Counted from the stretch's first letter, positions 38,037 through 47,697 are shown. The stretch: 64,000 bases of DNA from Komarekiella atlantica HA4396-MV6 (GCA_019359395.1 JAHHHK010000017.1:118738-182737); one strand, 5' to 3'. The notes: generated by a model from the letters alone, not told the origin. Translations and numbers: made by a program.

Positions 38037-39293
38037 ATGGCGGCTCGAATCAAAATGACTTCATTACTTCCTCGAAATCTCAGCGTGATCATTCGACCAG
38101 TCCAATACCGGGATCTGGACGGAATTGAGCGCCTAAATCAAGAGTCATTCGCAGCCCTCACTCCCCAGGGAGCTCGTTTTGTCATCAGCCAGATGCAACA
38201 GTTACGCCGCTGGTATGGACTACTCAAGTTCTTGAGTTGGTTTCCTAACCCGCTTCAGTATCGCTTCTGTGCCTATATAGCAGAACAAGGGCGGATGCTT
38301 TTAGGGATGATTCAAGTGTCACCGTTTAACCGGACACGCAGTACTTGGCGGATTGATCGAGTGATGCTAGAGCGTGGTGCTGATAAACAAGGAATCGGTT
38401 CGCAACTTTTACGCCATTGTTTTGAATCGATTTTGGAAGCTCGCACTTGGCTACTGGAAGTTAACGTCAATGATATGGAGGCGCTGGCACTGTACCGACA
38501 AAATGGCTTTCAGCGCCTAGCAGAAATGACATACTGGGAAATTGAACCAGAATTGCTGGCTGAATTGGCAAAAGGAGAGCCAGACTTACCTAACCTCTTG
38601 CCAGTAAGTAATGCTGACGCCCAGTTACTATATCAGCTAGATACAGCATCAATGCCGCCTCTGGTACGTCAGGTCTTTGATCGCAACACCCGCGATTTTA
38701 AAACTAGTTTGTTCGGCGTTTTAACTGATGCAGTCAAGCAATGGCTGACCAAAACAGAAGTAGTGAGTGGCTACGTGTTTGAACCCCAACGCAAAGCAGC
38801 GATCGGTCATTTTCAGGTACAACTTGACCGCAAGGGTGAGGCCCCACATGCAGCAACACTGACAGTTCATCCTGCTTATACCTGGCTATATCCAGAATTG
38901 TTATCTCAACTAGCTCGTATTGCTCAAGATTTTCCTCAACAAGGCTTGCAACTCGCTTCCTCAGACTATCAGCCAGAGCGAGAAGAATATCTGGAGCAAA
39001 TTGGAGCAAAACGCATAGAACACACACTAATTATGTCTCGCTCAGTCTGGCACAAGTTAAGGGAGTCTAAATTTGTCTCCTTAGAAGGAATTCAGTGGAG
39101 CGAGATGCTACAAGGTCTGCAACCTGCACGCAAACCAATACCAGGGGGTATGTCATGGGTACAACCGGGAAAATCGCCATCATCAGATAGATCAGTGCCA
39201 ACCAAGTCAGAACCTCTTAACTTTTCGGGTAACAACAGTAGCATAGAAGCATCTGGCCAGCCGGAATCAACAGATGCACAGCAGGAGAATTAG
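38037..39293 (+). CDS. GNAT family N-acetyltransferase
   Basis: 418 residues. The N-terminal ~175 residues are a GNAT acetyltransferase (IRPVQYRDLDGIERLNQESF; RVMLERGADKQGIGSQLLRH as the acetyl-CoA loop; EVNVNDMEALALYRQNGF). A second GNAT-like half follows (~200-345). The last ~60 residues are low-complexity and polar. Target unknown. It is followed at one base by ruvX, forming the conserved order GNAT-ruvX-DUF3727-YqeG-proB seen in cyanobacteria. Confidence 0.88.
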   Translation: MAARIKMTSLLPRNLSVIIRPVQYRDLDGIERLNQESFAALTPQGARFVISQMQQLRRWYGLLKFLSWFPNPLQYRFCAYIAEQGRMLLGMIQVSPFNRTRSTWRIDRVMLERGADKQGIGSQLLRHCFESILEARTWLLEVNVNDMEALALYRQNGFQRLAEMTYWEIEPELLAELAKGEPDLPNLLPVSNADAQLLYQLDTASMPPLVRQVFDRNTRDFKTSLFGVLTDAVKQWLTKTEVVSGYVFEPQRKAAIGHFQVQLDRKGEAPHAATLTVHPAYTWLYPELLSQLARIAQDFPQQGLQLASSDYQPEREEYLEQIGAKRIEHTLIMSRSVWHKLRESKFVSLEGIQWSEMLQGLQPARKPIPGGMSWVQPGKSPSSDRSVPTKSEPLNFSGNNSSIEASGQPESTDAQQEN

Positions 39294-39294
39294 T

Positions 39295-39771
39295 GTGATC
39301 CCCCAAGAGCAACCAAAACCTTTTATTTCAGCCTTGGGATTAGATGTTGGTAGCAAACGTGTTGGCGTAGCAGGGTGCGATCGCACGGGTTTAATTGCCA
39401 CAGGCATCACCACTATTGAGCGTACATCCTTTGAACGCGATGTCGAGCAAATGCGACAAATAATCAATGAACGTGAGGTGCAAGTCCTGGTTATCGGCTT
39501 ACCTTATTCAATGGATGGCTCATTGGGATTTCAGGCGCGTCACGTCCAGAAGTTTGCTACTAGGCTTGCTAAGGCTCTCAAATTGCCTGTGGAATATGTA
39601 GATGAGCGATTAACTTCATATCAAGCAGAGCAAATGCTAATAGCTGAAAACCGCTCCCCATCACGCCATAAAGGCTTGATTGACCGGAAGGCAGCTTCTT
39701 TGATTTTGCAACAATGGTTGGATGCCAAGCGAGTCAGTTCCCGCAGCTCAGTGGTAGGTGTTGAGTATTGA
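39295..39771 (+). CDS. ruvX: Putative Holliday junction resolvase (YqgF/RuvX)
   Basis: 158 residues from the GTG at 39295, chosen because AGGAG (39283-39287) lies 7 nt upstream; an in-frame ATG at 39274 would overlap the previous gene. RNase H-like fold signatures: LGLDVGSKRVGVAGCD, VIGLPYSMDGS and VEYVDERLTSYQAEQ with catalytic acidic residues. Members process the 5' end of pre-16S rRNA in bacteria or resolve Holliday junctions. Tight spacing to the GNAT gene implies one operon. Confidence 0.93.
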   Translation: MIPQEQPKPFISALGLDVGSKRVGVAGCDRTGLIATGITTIERTSFERDVEQMRQIINEREVQVLVIGLPYSMDGSLGFQARHVQKFATRLAKALKLPVEYVDERLTSYQAEQMLIAENRSPSRHKGLIDRKAASLILQQWLDAKRVSSRSSVVGVEY

Positions 39772-39913
39772 TACCTTTTAACATGATATTCTGAAAACGA
39801 TTACCCAGCAGTTTTATTTAGATCTCAAACTATTTGGTTGACATCATCTAGTCATTCAATAGTTAAGTAATTTTGACGATTGCTGGTATTTATTAGAGTT
39901 TCACATTTCGGCT

Positions 39914-40486
39914 ATGTTTTCCTCTCAATTTCCCGAAGAAAATGACCACGCTCATGCGGGTTCAATCACTTTAACTGATGAAAGAGGGCGATCGCTCGAA
40001 TGTTATATTGAGCATTCCCTTGAAGTGGATGGGCAAGAATACGTTTTACTTCTTCCTGTAGACTCACCTGTAGAAATTTTTGCATGGCAAGGTGAGGAAG
40101 AGGAAGAAGAAGCCCTGCTAGTAGAAGATGATGCCATCATTGAGCAAATTTTTGATACAGCCCAAGCTGTACTATCTGAGCAAAACCTGATACTTAAGAA
40201 CACAGCCTACGCTCTAACGGTTGCAGGTGATTTACCTCCGGTTGAAGAATCAGAACTCTTTACTTTAGAAATCGAAGACGAAGAGGCAGATTTAGAGCCT
40301 GAGCAATTACAGCTACTCTCTAGCTTCTATTATGAAGACCAAGAGTATGCAATTTATACCCCACTTGACCCACTACTGTTTTTTGCACGGATATCAAAAA
40401 CAGGTCAACCCGAATTACTTTCTCCAGAAGAGTTTCGCCAAGTGCAACCACTGTTAGAAGAACATCTTTTTAATGAAGTCGAATAA
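39914..40486 (+). CDS. DUF3727/DUF1292-type acidic protein
   Basis: 190 residues, strongly acidic (runs such as EEEEEEALLVEDDA). Two related halves are visible, SITLTDERGRSLECYIEHSLEVDG and LSSFYYEDQEYAIYTPLDPLLFFAR. The pattern matches the cyanobacterial/plastid DUF3727 family. It is soluble with no signal peptide. It sits between ruvX and yqeG homologues, a conserved cyanobacterial neighbourhood. Function unknown. Confidence 0.85.
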   Translation: MFSSQFPEENDHAHAGSITLTDERGRSLECYIEHSLEVDGQEYVLLLPVDSPVEIFAWQGEEEEEEALLVEDDAIIEQIFDTAQAVLSEQNLILKNTAYALTVAGDLPPVEESELFTLEIEDEEADLEPEQLQLLSSFYYEDQEYAIYTPLDPLLFFARISKTGQPELLSPEEFRQVQPLLEEHLFNEVE

Positions 40487-40949
40487 GATTATAAATCCCC
40501 GAAGTTCAGACGCCTGTGTTGAAAAGTTTAGTTCGCTCTACAGCCCTTCTCCTAAAAAAGATCGGAGGCGAACTAGCATTCTACGGCAGGCTTTGGCGGA
40601 GATATCGCCGGGAATTGCCACTCTGATTTTTCGCTCTTGGCGGGTTGCGCCAACGGTGGTACTTCTACTCTACGGGACGCTCCGCGAATGGAGAACCCGT
40701 AGGGTAGCCGCCGCTTTGACTTCTCTCAAAATTAAAAATTAAAATGTAGTATTTTTAGATTTTTAATTGGGAATTTCTAATTATATATGAATAGACCACA
40801 GTAGGGTGAGCATTGTAATGCCCACCCTACAAACTCATTGGTACTAGCATAGTATTGAAATAAAAGTTAAATAGTACCATCAAAAGTACTCAGAATGTGT
40901 TCTTCTGAAGATAGCAATCTTATTTGCATTTTAAGCTTGACTGTTGACT
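40487..40949. other. Intergenic region with dispersed repeats
   Basis: It contains a GC-rich repeat (CTACGGGACGCTCCGCGAA, about 40671-40689) and the perfect hairpin at 40801-40830. ORFs here are repeat-derived and not accepted as genes. Confidence 0.6.
40801..40830. repeat. Dispersed hairpin repeat (GTAGGGTG...CACCCTAC)
   Basis: GTAGGGTGAGCATT pairs with AATGCCCACCCTAC as an almost perfect 14-bp stem. The same style of hairpin is found within 52019-52074. Confidence 0.8.
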
Positions 40950-41489
40950 ATGACCTGGAACAATCTCTTACAGCCTGACTTGATATTAGAAGGTTCGATA
41001 TTGAACCTGACGCCAGATATTATCCAACGATATGGATTGAAAGGGCTGGTGTTAGATGTGGATGAAACTTTAGTGCCAATGAGAGTAGGGGTAGCGTCAG
41101 CAGAACTACAAAGTTGGGTGGAGCAAATCCGCGCCTGTGCTTCACTGTGCTTGGTGAGCAATAACCTGAGTGAAGCGCGAATTGGTAGAATTGCCCGCTC
41201 TCTCAATCTACCTTACTACTTGGGTGCAGCCAAACCCTCTCGACGCAAAATTAGAGCTGCACTTAAATCCATGAATCTACCAGTGCATCAAGTAGGGATG
41301 GTAGGCGATCGCTTATTTACTGATGTCATCGCAGGTAATCGCCTAGGAATGTTTACCATTTTAGTCGAACCAATTGTTCATTCAGATACCGCCCTTCGCT
41401 CTCATCCAATACGCAACTTTGAAGTCTGGATATCAGAAATTTTAGGAGCCTCTATTGCCCCCAAAAAAACAAAGATTCGCAAACCTTGA
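40950..41489 (+). CDS. YqeG family HAD IIIA-type phosphatase
   Basis: 179 residues from the ATG at 40950 (a TTG 6 nt upstream is less likely). The HAD nucleophile motif LVLDVDETLVPM (~33), motif II VSNNLS, and motif III/IV GMVGDRLFTDVIAGN are present. YqeG enzymes belong to the phosphatidylglycerophosphate phosphatase-related group, so a role in membrane lipid synthesis is possible. The gene is part of the ruvX-proB neighbourhood. Confidence 0.9.
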   Translation: MTWNNLLQPDLILEGSILNLTPDIIQRYGLKGLVLDVDETLVPMRVGVASAELQSWVEQIRACASLCLVSNNLSEARIGRIARSLNLPYYLGAAKPSRRKIRAALKSMNLPVHQVGMVGDRLFTDVIAGNRLGMFTILVEPIVHSDTALRSHPIRNFEVWISEILGASIAPKKTKIRKP

Positions 41490-42319
41490 CAAATCGTCAG
41501 GAAAGTAAATCTAAAGAAATAATTAAGGAATCTCACTAGAGTCAAAAAATCGGGGATCATAAGTATTAATAACATGGGGTCAGCCAAAAAAGACCCTAAC
41601 TGATACCAAATAAATATAAACCCGTAGAGCGTCAGCCTTCACTTATAGAGGGACTGGCGCTTTACAATTTCTTTAGTCCTTTATCATTAGTTATTTGTCT
41701 TCTCTTACCCCTTCGGGGTGATGCCTCCGGCACGCCTGCCGTAGGATGCCCAAAGTGTAAGGCGAACGCCAGTCCACAAGGGCGGCAGAGGCGCACGTGT
41801 GGCTGGTATCACAAAGTTGAGCCATTCTTTAAGCGGGTTAAGAGACTTGTGCGTTAGCGACGCAGGAGCGTCACTGGTGTCTGAGCGGAAGCCGCGCACC
41901 CTGCGGGATCTTGCTATAGACTTTGCGCTTTGTACTTTGTCATACCAATTCACGAAAATGTTGATACATATAGATTTATCGTAGGGGCACGGCATTGCCC
42001 ATTGGTGTCAACTTCAGCTAAAAATAGCTTTAGTGTTGGCCTCCTCACCCGCCAGAGAATGAATTCTCTGGCTAATAGCAAAAGTCTACTAAAGTAGACT
42101 GAGGATTTTGGGAATATTTAGTCATCTTCAGATGACTTTTGCTATGAGCAAGGAACTTGAGTTCAAGGCGGGATATGGATTTCACGTTAACTTGACACGT
42201 ATGGGCACGGCACTGCCCCTACCAACGGATCTGTATCATTTTTAAAGTTAAATGGTATCAGTTGTTGGTTGTAAAAACTAGTTAATGACCAATGACCAGT
42301 GACCAATAACCAATGACCA
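41490..42319. other. Intergenic region with several dispersed repeats and a MITE-like element
   Basis: 0.8 kb without a credible gene. It contains a hairpin (about 41621-41664, AGCGTCAG/CTGGCGCT), a GC-rich mosaic of dispersed repeats (about 41705-41915), a GTAGGGGCACGGCA repeat split by the MITE-like element 42000-42203, and heptamers leading into proB. Confidence 0.7.
42000..42203 (-). mobile_element. MITE-like element, copy B (204 bp), inverted relative to copy A
   Basis: On this strand it starts CATTGGTGTCAACTT and ends AACTTGACACGTATG. Aligned as reverse complement it matches copy A over its whole length, with differences that keep the hairpins paired. Related 14-bp sequences GGCACGGCATTGCC and GGCACGGCACTGCC flank it (41986-41999, 42204-42217), one mismatch apart. 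Confidence 0.85.
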
Positions 42320-42326
42320 ATGACCA
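42285..42326 (+). repeat. Six tandem heptamers (ATGACCA) running into the proB start
   Basis: The units are ATGACCA, ATGACCA, GTGACCA, ATAACCA, ATGACCA, ATGACCA. The last supplies the start codon and second codon of proB. Because the unit is 7 bp, each ATG lies in a different frame. Confidence 0.9.
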
Positions 42327-43429
42327 AAACGATTGTTGTCAAAATCGGCACTTCTAGCCTGACTCAACCAGAAACCGGACAATTAGCACTTTCCACGATC
42401 GCAACTTTAGCAGAAACACTCTGCTATTTGAGACGCCAAGGTCATCAGGTGATTTTGGTTTCCTCTGGCGCTGTGGGCGTGGGTTGTGCGCGGTTAGGCT
42501 TAACTGAACGCCCCAAAGCGATCGCCCTAAAACAGGCAGTAGCAGCAGTTGGGCAAGGCAGGTTAATCCGCGTGTATGACGATTTATTTACGACCCTACA
42601 ACAGCCAATTGCCCAAGTATTGCTAACACGCAGCGACTTAGTACAGCGTAGCCGCTATCTCAACGCCTACAACACCTTTCGAGAACTGCTGGGATTAGGA
42701 GTGATTCCCATAGTCAATGAAAATGACACCGTAGCAGTCGAGGAACTGAAATTTGGCGATAATGACACCCTTTCGGCATTAGTTGCCAGCATCGTAGAAG
42801 CAGATTGGCTATTTTTACTCACTGATGTAGACAGGTTATATTCTGCCGATCCGCGTTCCGTACCCGATGCCCAGCCGATCGCTTTAGTTAGTAGTATGAA
42901 GGAGCTGGCAGAATTGCAGATACAAACAGGCTCCCAAGGCTCTCAATGGGGTACTGGTGGTATGATGACAAAAATTTCTGCTGCTAGGATTGCCGTTGCC
43001 GCGGGAGTGCGTACCGTGATTACTGAAGGGCGATTTCCTCGAAATATCGAAAAAATTTTAAATGGGGAACCCCTTGGTACACACTTTGAACCGCAGCCTG
43101 AACCAACTTCTGCCCGTAAACGCTGGATAGCTTATGGTCTTGTACCCACTGGTAAATTGTATTTAGATGCGGGTGCGATCGCGGCAATTTCTCTAGCGGG
43201 AAAATCTTTATTGCCAGCTGGAATTAAGGCAGTAGAAGGAGAGTTTGATACACAAGATGCCGTGCAATTGTGTGATCCTAACGGTCAAGAAATTGCCAGA
43301 GGACTTGTAAATTACAGTAGCGATGAACTGCAAAAAATCAGCGGGCGTCATTCACGGGAAATTCCCACAATTTTGGGCTATGTCGGTGCAGAAACCGTAA
43401 TTCACCGGGATAATTTGGTTTTGACTTAG
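42320..43429 (+). CDS. proB: Glutamate 5-kinase
   Basis: 369 residues. Amino-acid kinase domain: [72 protein letters not shown]. The C-terminal ~75 residues are a PUA domain ([23 protein letters not shown]). It phosphorylates glutamate in the first step of proline synthesis, with feedback inhibition by proline. The start codon lies in a heptamer repeat and no Shine-Dalgarno sequence is visible. ATG 42320 is in frame with the conserved N-terminus. Confidence 0.96.
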   Translation: MTKTIVVKIGTSSLTQPETGQLALSTIATLAETLCYLRRQGHQVILVSSGAVGVGCARLGLTERPKAIALKQAVAAVGQGRLIRVYDDLFTTLQQPIAQVLLTRSDLVQRSRYLNAYNTFRELLGLGVIPIVNENDTVAVEELKFGDNDTLSALVASIVEADWLFLLTDVDRLYSADPRSVPDAQPIALVSSMKELAELQIQTGSQGSQWGTGGMMTKISAARIAVAAGVRTVITEGRFPRNIEKILNGEPLGTHFEPQPEPTSARKRWIAYGLVPTGKLYLDAGAIAAISLAGKSLLPAGIKAVEGEFDTQDAVQLCDPNGQEIARGLVNYSSDELQKISGRHSREIPTILGYVGAETVIHRDNLVLT

Positions 43430-43495
43430 CATGGAGATTAGACTACTAACGACTCTCACCATATTCTTAACTCATACTTATAAAGAGTCTGAGAT

Positions 43496-44929
43496 TCACT
43501 GCACCAATACAAAATCGTAGCCAGTACTAGAAGAACAAGACTTACTTGACTCACAAGGCTCAACTTTGACTAAAAAGACTCCACCTTGGCGATCGCCTGA
43601 TGGCGAAAACTGAATCTTTCCTGTTGCTCCCGTAGCTGAAAAATTAGGATTAGACAGCACCTTTTGCAAACTCTGGCGGGTACTCCCTTCTTCTAAGCCA
43701 GCGATAATTACTTGAAGCGCATCATAAGCCGTCGCAGTTCGTGGACTCACTTGTCCACCCCAAAGTTTAGCTGCTTTATTAGCAAAAGAATTACCTCCTC
43801 TGGCATTACTATTAGCATCATGATGCCAAGATACGGGTAACACCATTCCTTTAACATCTCCTTGCCCAAACTTTAAAACTTTTTCACCGTACATTAGTTG
43901 AGAACCAAAAAGTGCTAGTTTGCCTTGACTCTCTCGTGCTACATCAAGAGCGGAGTCAATTTTGTCTGGTCTAGGCATTAATAGTAAAGCTTCTGCACCA
44001 TCTGCGATCGCTTTAGTCACAAAATCGCTGGCTCTAAAATTTGGGGCGCTTAAATTACACTCTATATCAGCGACTTTTCCCCCTGCTTTAGTAATCAAAT
44101 TAGTGTATTGTTTTTTAATTTCCTGACTTCTTTCTTGTTGTATCGAAGCTTGACAAATTGCAACATTTGTTCGCCGTTCTTTTTTGACAATATATTCAGC
44201 AAGAGCTTGAGTGAAATTGTCACGATTTGGACTAGCATAAAATACGTATCTTGCTTGTCCAGGCTGTGTTTGATTTTCTCCAAGTTGCGTCATTGGACTT
44301 GTAAGAGAAATCCTAACCAAACCACGTTCGTTATAAATCTTTTCGTTGCGACTAAACCCTATTACTGCCACAAGGCTAGAGTCTTTAACAAATTCATTAT
44401 CTAACTCTTGGAGTTTTTCAATATTATCAACATTGGCAATCTGAAGCTGTAACGGTACACCATTAATTCCACCGTTATTATTAACTTCATCTTGAGCTTG
44501 TGCCACTCCGCGTAAAAGCTCTTTCGCTTCATTCAAAGTACGACCAATCGGTGCAATTACGGCAACTTTTAGCGCTGGCGATTTACCAATTTTGGCATTA
44601 TTTAAATAAATTAATGCCTCTGGGTCATTACGATTTGTTTGTAGGGATGATTGAAATTTCGTGACAGCCGTGGCGAAATCATTAGCTGCAAAAGCTTTTA
44701 CTCCGGTTTCTTTATCAGCAGTTTTATCCGCTGTCACCAAAATTTTTCCACCCAAACTCATCCATTCAGGAAGAGATAGACTTGGCTCTGAAGATGAGAT
44801 CGGCATTGAATTTGATGAGGGTGTGAGGTTAGAAGAAAATTTACCTATTAACCATAAAATACCCGCAACCATGACTCCCGCCAGTCCTAAAGAAATTAGC
44901 AGCCGAATATTTTCTTTCTTATTGGTCAT
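43496..44929 (-). CDS. Membrane-anchored periplasmic ligand-binding protein (branched-chain amino-acid receptor type)
   Basis: 477 residues. N-terminal membrane anchor (~9-27, LLISLGLAGVMVAGILWLIG), a TPR-like segment (~75-112, AFAANDFATAVTKFQSSL), then a type-1 periplasmic binding fold from ~115 (KVAVIAPIGR, GVAQAQDEVNNNGGINGVPLQL, VAVIGFSRN, TSPMTQLGEN, ATAYDALQVIIAGL). No ABC transporter genes are adjacent, and its upstream neighbour is a Ser/Thr kinase on the same strand. A sensory role is therefore plausible, as suggested for similar kinase-linked proteins. Ligand unknown. Confidence 0.85.
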   Translation of the reverse strand: MTNKKENIRLLISLGLAGVMVAGILWLIGKFSSNLTPSSNSMPISSSEPSLSLPEWMSLGGKILVTADKTADKETGVKAFAANDFATAVTKFQSSLQTNRNDPEALIYLNNAKIGKSPALKVAVIAPIGRTLNEAKELLRGVAQAQDEVNNNGGINGVPLQLQIANVDNIEKLQELDNEFVKDSSLVAVIGFSRNEKIYNERGLVRISLTSPMTQLGENQTQPGQARYVFYASPNRDNFTQALAEYIVKKERRTNVAICQASIQQERSQEIKKQYTNLITKAGGKVADIECNLSAPNFRASDFVTKAIADGAEALLLMPRPDKIDSALDVARESQGKLALFGSQLMYGEKVLKFGQGDVKGMVLPVSWHHDANSNARGGNSFANKAAKLWGGQVSPRTATAYDALQVIIAGLEEGSTRQSLQKVLSNPNFSATGATGKIQFSPSGDRQGGVFLVKVEPCESSKSCSSSTGYDFVLVQ

Positions 44930-45134
44930 AAGTAATTACCTGAATTGATAAAATAATTTTATTAAATTTATTTATAGCGGTTCTCGCTTGAGTAAGGTAC
45001 ACAAAGAAGTAATTAACCACAGCGAAAAGTAAGCGAAGCTCCGGGTTTCCCGGCGCAAAACTTTTTAAGACAGATGGACACAGATAAACACAGATAAATT
45101 TGTACCTAAATAGATTAGTAAACGCTAGAAAAAA
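44930..45134. other. Spacer with short ACACAGATAA tandem repeats
   Basis: It contains ACACAGATAA repeats (about 45076-45095) and a GC-rich repeat piece (AAGCGAAGCTCCGGG). No gene. Confidence 0.5.
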
Positions 45135-46499
45135 TCAAAAGTTTTGATAGATAAAGTTGTTTATTATTTGAGAAATACCCATAATCATAAATGCCAACAA
45201 TCCAGCTAGAACAACTAGTAATACTACAACTATTAGACCATTTATACCTGATTGAATCGGATTAATTATTTTAAAACTTTTGAATATAAATATAATAAAT
45301 ATATTTGTAATTATAGCAATAATAAATAAATAAACTTTTTCAAAAAGCGAACGAGATTGAGAAAATATTAAGCAACCTAAAATTAGTAGCCATAATCCAG
45401 AGCTAATCCAGATAGTTCCTACAAAACTTAGAATCGCGATCGCTAAAAATGAACTACCTGAACTTGCGATTACTGACCCTGGTAAGAATTCCCAAATAGA
45501 GAATTGCGGTATATATTTAGTTGGTTGTTCTGTAACTTCTGAGTGTGGCGGGTTCCGAGGCAAGATGACTGTGTGAGGTATTATAAACTGTGGTGCTGGT
45601 AGAGAATTTAAATCTTGTAATATTGCCTTTACTGACTGATAACGCTGTTCATGGTTTTCTTGTAGCAATTTATCAATAATTAGCCCTAATTCCTGACTTA
45701 ATGGCTGCGTTAAATATTGTCGCCAATCAGAAGCCCAACTATAGCCTTGTTTCAGCCATATTTGTGAAGGAGAAATATTAGTCAGCAGATAAAAGCAAGT
45801 TATTCCTAAACTGTAAATATCGCTAGCAGGATAAGCTTCACCTAGCTGAATTTGCTCAATTGGTGCATACCCCAACGATCCAATGATTGTTCCTGGTGTA
45901 GAGTTTACTGTTTCCGTTTTTTGCTTTGAAACACCAAAATCAATTAGCACTAATTTGCCATCACTTTGACGACGAATGATATTTTCAGGCTTAATATCTC
46001 GGTGAATCACTTGCTGCTGATGTATTACTTCTAAAACAGGTAACAAACCACTTAAGAGTTCTCGAATTTTTAGTTCATCAAATATTCCCTGCTGGTTTAA
46101 TTCCTGCAACAAATTTTGCCCTTCGATAAACTCCTGTACTAAATATAGGTAGTCACCTTCCTTAAAGTAAGCATACAGCGTGGGAATTTGGTTATGTTTC
46201 CCTAACTCTTGCAGACGTTTTGCTTCTCGCTCAAACAACTCAGTCGCTTTTTTTTGTGCTTCACTGCCGCGACCGCCATAAAATTGATCTCGTACTAGCT
46301 GCTTGACAACGCATTCTTCATTAAGCTTATCTATATCCTCTGCAATGTATGTGCGAGCAAACCCCCCTCGTCCAAGCAGTTTAATAATCCGGTAACGATT
46401 TCGTAATAACGATACCAATTTTATCCCGCAGTTGAGGCAGAAGTTTGCTTCATCAGGATTTAGGGGATTTGTACAGTCGGGATTTAGGCAGCAGATCAT
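45135..46499 (-). CDS. Ser/Thr protein kinase with N-terminal zinc ribbon and C-terminal membrane segments
   Basis: 454 residues. It begins with a zinc-ribbon-like CCLNPDC...FCLNCG (~3-26), followed by a kinase domain (~35-300): LLGRGGFARTY, lysine in CVVKQLV, HRDIKPENII, LIDFGVSK, and APIEQ in the activation segment. Three or four hydrophobic helices follow (~345-445). It is likely a membrane-bound Hanks-type kinase. Its same-strand downstream neighbour is a periplasmic binding protein, a pairing that suggests ligand-linked signalling. Confidence 0.93.
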   Translation of the reverse strand: MICCLNPDCTNPLNPDEANFCLNCGIKLVSLLRNRYRIIKLLGRGGFARTYIAEDIDKLNEECVVKQLVRDQFYGGRGSEAQKKATELFEREAKRLQELGKHNQIPTLYAYFKEGDYLYLVQEFIEGQNLLQELNQQGIFDELKIRELLSGLLPVLEVIHQQQVIHRDIKPENIIRRQSDGKLVLIDFGVSKQKTETVNSTPGTIIGSLGYAPIEQIQLGEAYPASDIYSLGITCFYLLTNISPSQIWLKQGYSWASDWRQYLTQPLSQELGLIIDKLLQENHEQRYQSVKAILQDLNSLPAPQFIIPHTVILPRNPPHSEVTEQPTKYIPQFSIWEFLPGSVIASSGSSFLAIAILSFVGTIWISSGLWLLILGCLIFSQSRSLFEKVYLFIIAIITNIFIIFIFKSFKIINPIQSGINGLIVVVLLVVLAGLLAFMIMGISQIINNFIYQNF

Positions 46500-46710
46500 A
46501 TAACTATCGCTGTCATTTATTAATTGTTAAAATATAACTCAAATTTAATGTGAAGTTTTATTTTCATAATGACTGTTAATATCATGCTATTTTTACAATG
46601 ATTTTGATGTAGTAAGAGTGAGGTGATCATGTCATGATCGAAAAGGCGATCGCTTAAGCTTTCACATCCGAAATATGTCATCTCACAAAATGGTTTAAAT
46701 AACATCTTGT
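46500..46710. other. Short spacer, no gene seen
   Basis: About 210 bp between ROK kinase and Ser/Thr kinase genes, both minus-strand. AT-rich; it probably carries the kinase promoter. Confidence 0.4.
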
Positions 46711-47697
46711 TCATATCGAAGTAAGCGCCACCGCCCCCCATAATGGCGCATCATCACCCAGAACCGCCGGGACAATTTCAAAATCAACTTCTGGCAAAGC
46801 TGTCTCCCGCGCCACTTGTTGTAACACTTGCCAAAAATCCTCTCCCGCCTTGGTTACACCACCTCCCAATACAAAGCGCTGCGGATTCATGAGGTTTGCC
46901 AGATTACCAATACCCACACCCAGCGCCCAAGCAGCCTTGTGCAAAACTTCTTTAGCCAAATCATCCCCAGCCGCCGCCGCCTCACTCACCAACTGTCCCG
47001 TCAGCAACGTTAAATCATCCCCCACCAAACCCCTCAAAATTTCTCCTCCTTGGCGTTCTTTGTGCCTTGGCGGTACCCTCCGGGAAGCCGCTAGCGCGTC
47101 TACGTTTTCCAAAATTTCCCTAGCATTTTGTGCCATATAAGGCCCTGACGCCAACCGTTCCACACATCCCCGCTTACCACACAAACATACTGGCCCAGCA
47201 GGATCTACAACTATATGTCCAATCTCACCAGCCATCCCACCTGCACCTCGCCAAGGTTTACCGTTGAGTATCCAACCACCACCTACACCTGTGCTGACTG
47301 TAATGTAAAACAGACTATCGTATCCTTGTCCCGCACCAAAGCGATGTTCCCCCAAAGCAGCTACATTAGCATCGTTATCTACACCAACCGAGACACCAAA
47401 TTCATCCTCCAATAAGTGTTTGAGAGGAATATTTTCCCATCCGGCAACATGATGAGATAGTCGTACCGTTCCTGTGGTAGCATCTACTGGCCCTCCAAAG
47501 CTGACACCAATAGCAGCTGGTTTTGTTCCTTGCAGCAAAGAGTAAATGAGCGATCGCATAATTTCCAAATCAGTACTAGCATCTGCCTTTGCTGGCGATA
47601 AACGGCGTTCATAACCTAACCACTCTCTAGAACCGACATTTACTATCGCTGCTGCTAGTTTAGTTCCACCAAAATCGAGAGCTAATATTAATGTCAT
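46711..47697 (-). CDS. ROK family sugar kinase (glucokinase-like) with repeat-derived insert
   Basis: 328 residues from the ATG at 47697, chosen because the ATP-binding LALDFGGTKLAAAIV begins there. Other signatures: GVSFGGPVD, VDNDANVAALGEHRFGAG, and the zinc motif CLCGKRGCVERLASG (CxCGxxGCxE). ROK kinases phosphorylate glucose or other hexoses. No helix-turn-helix is present, so it is a kinase, not a repressor. Between ~197 and 219 the protein carries an Arg-rich insert (SRRVPPRHKERQGGE), encoded by a sequence resembling intergenic dispersed repeats. Homologues should lack it. Confidence 0.9.
   Translation of the reverse strand: MTLILALDFGGTKLAAAIVNVGSREWLGYERRLSPAKADASTDLEIMRSLIYSLLQGTKPAAIGVSFGGPVDATTGTVRLSHHVAGWENIPLKHLLEDEFGVSVGVDNDANVAALGEHRFGAGQGYDSLFYITVSTGVGGGWILNGKPWRGAGGMAGEIGHIVVDPAGPVCLCGKRGCVERLASGPYMAQNAREILENVDALAASRRVPPRHKERQGGEILRGLVGDDLTLLTGQLVSEAAAAGDDLAKEVLHKAAWALGVGIGNLANLMNPQRFVLGGGVTKAGEDFWQVLQQVARETALPEVDFEIVPAVLGDDAPLWGAVALTSI

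Noticed and set aside
40473..40742. An 89-codon ORF after the DUF3727 gene
   Set aside because: It overlaps the previous gene end and its sequence is mostly dispersed repeat (GGACGCTCCGCGAA type).
41705..41995. Overlapping ORFs on both strands between YqeG and proB
   Set aside because: They consist of repeat mosaic; both strands are open because the sequence is GC-rich repeat, not coding.
46520..46741. 73-codon minus-strand ORF between ROK and Ser/Thr kinase genes
   Set aside because: It overlaps the ROK gene end out of frame and has no recognisable content.
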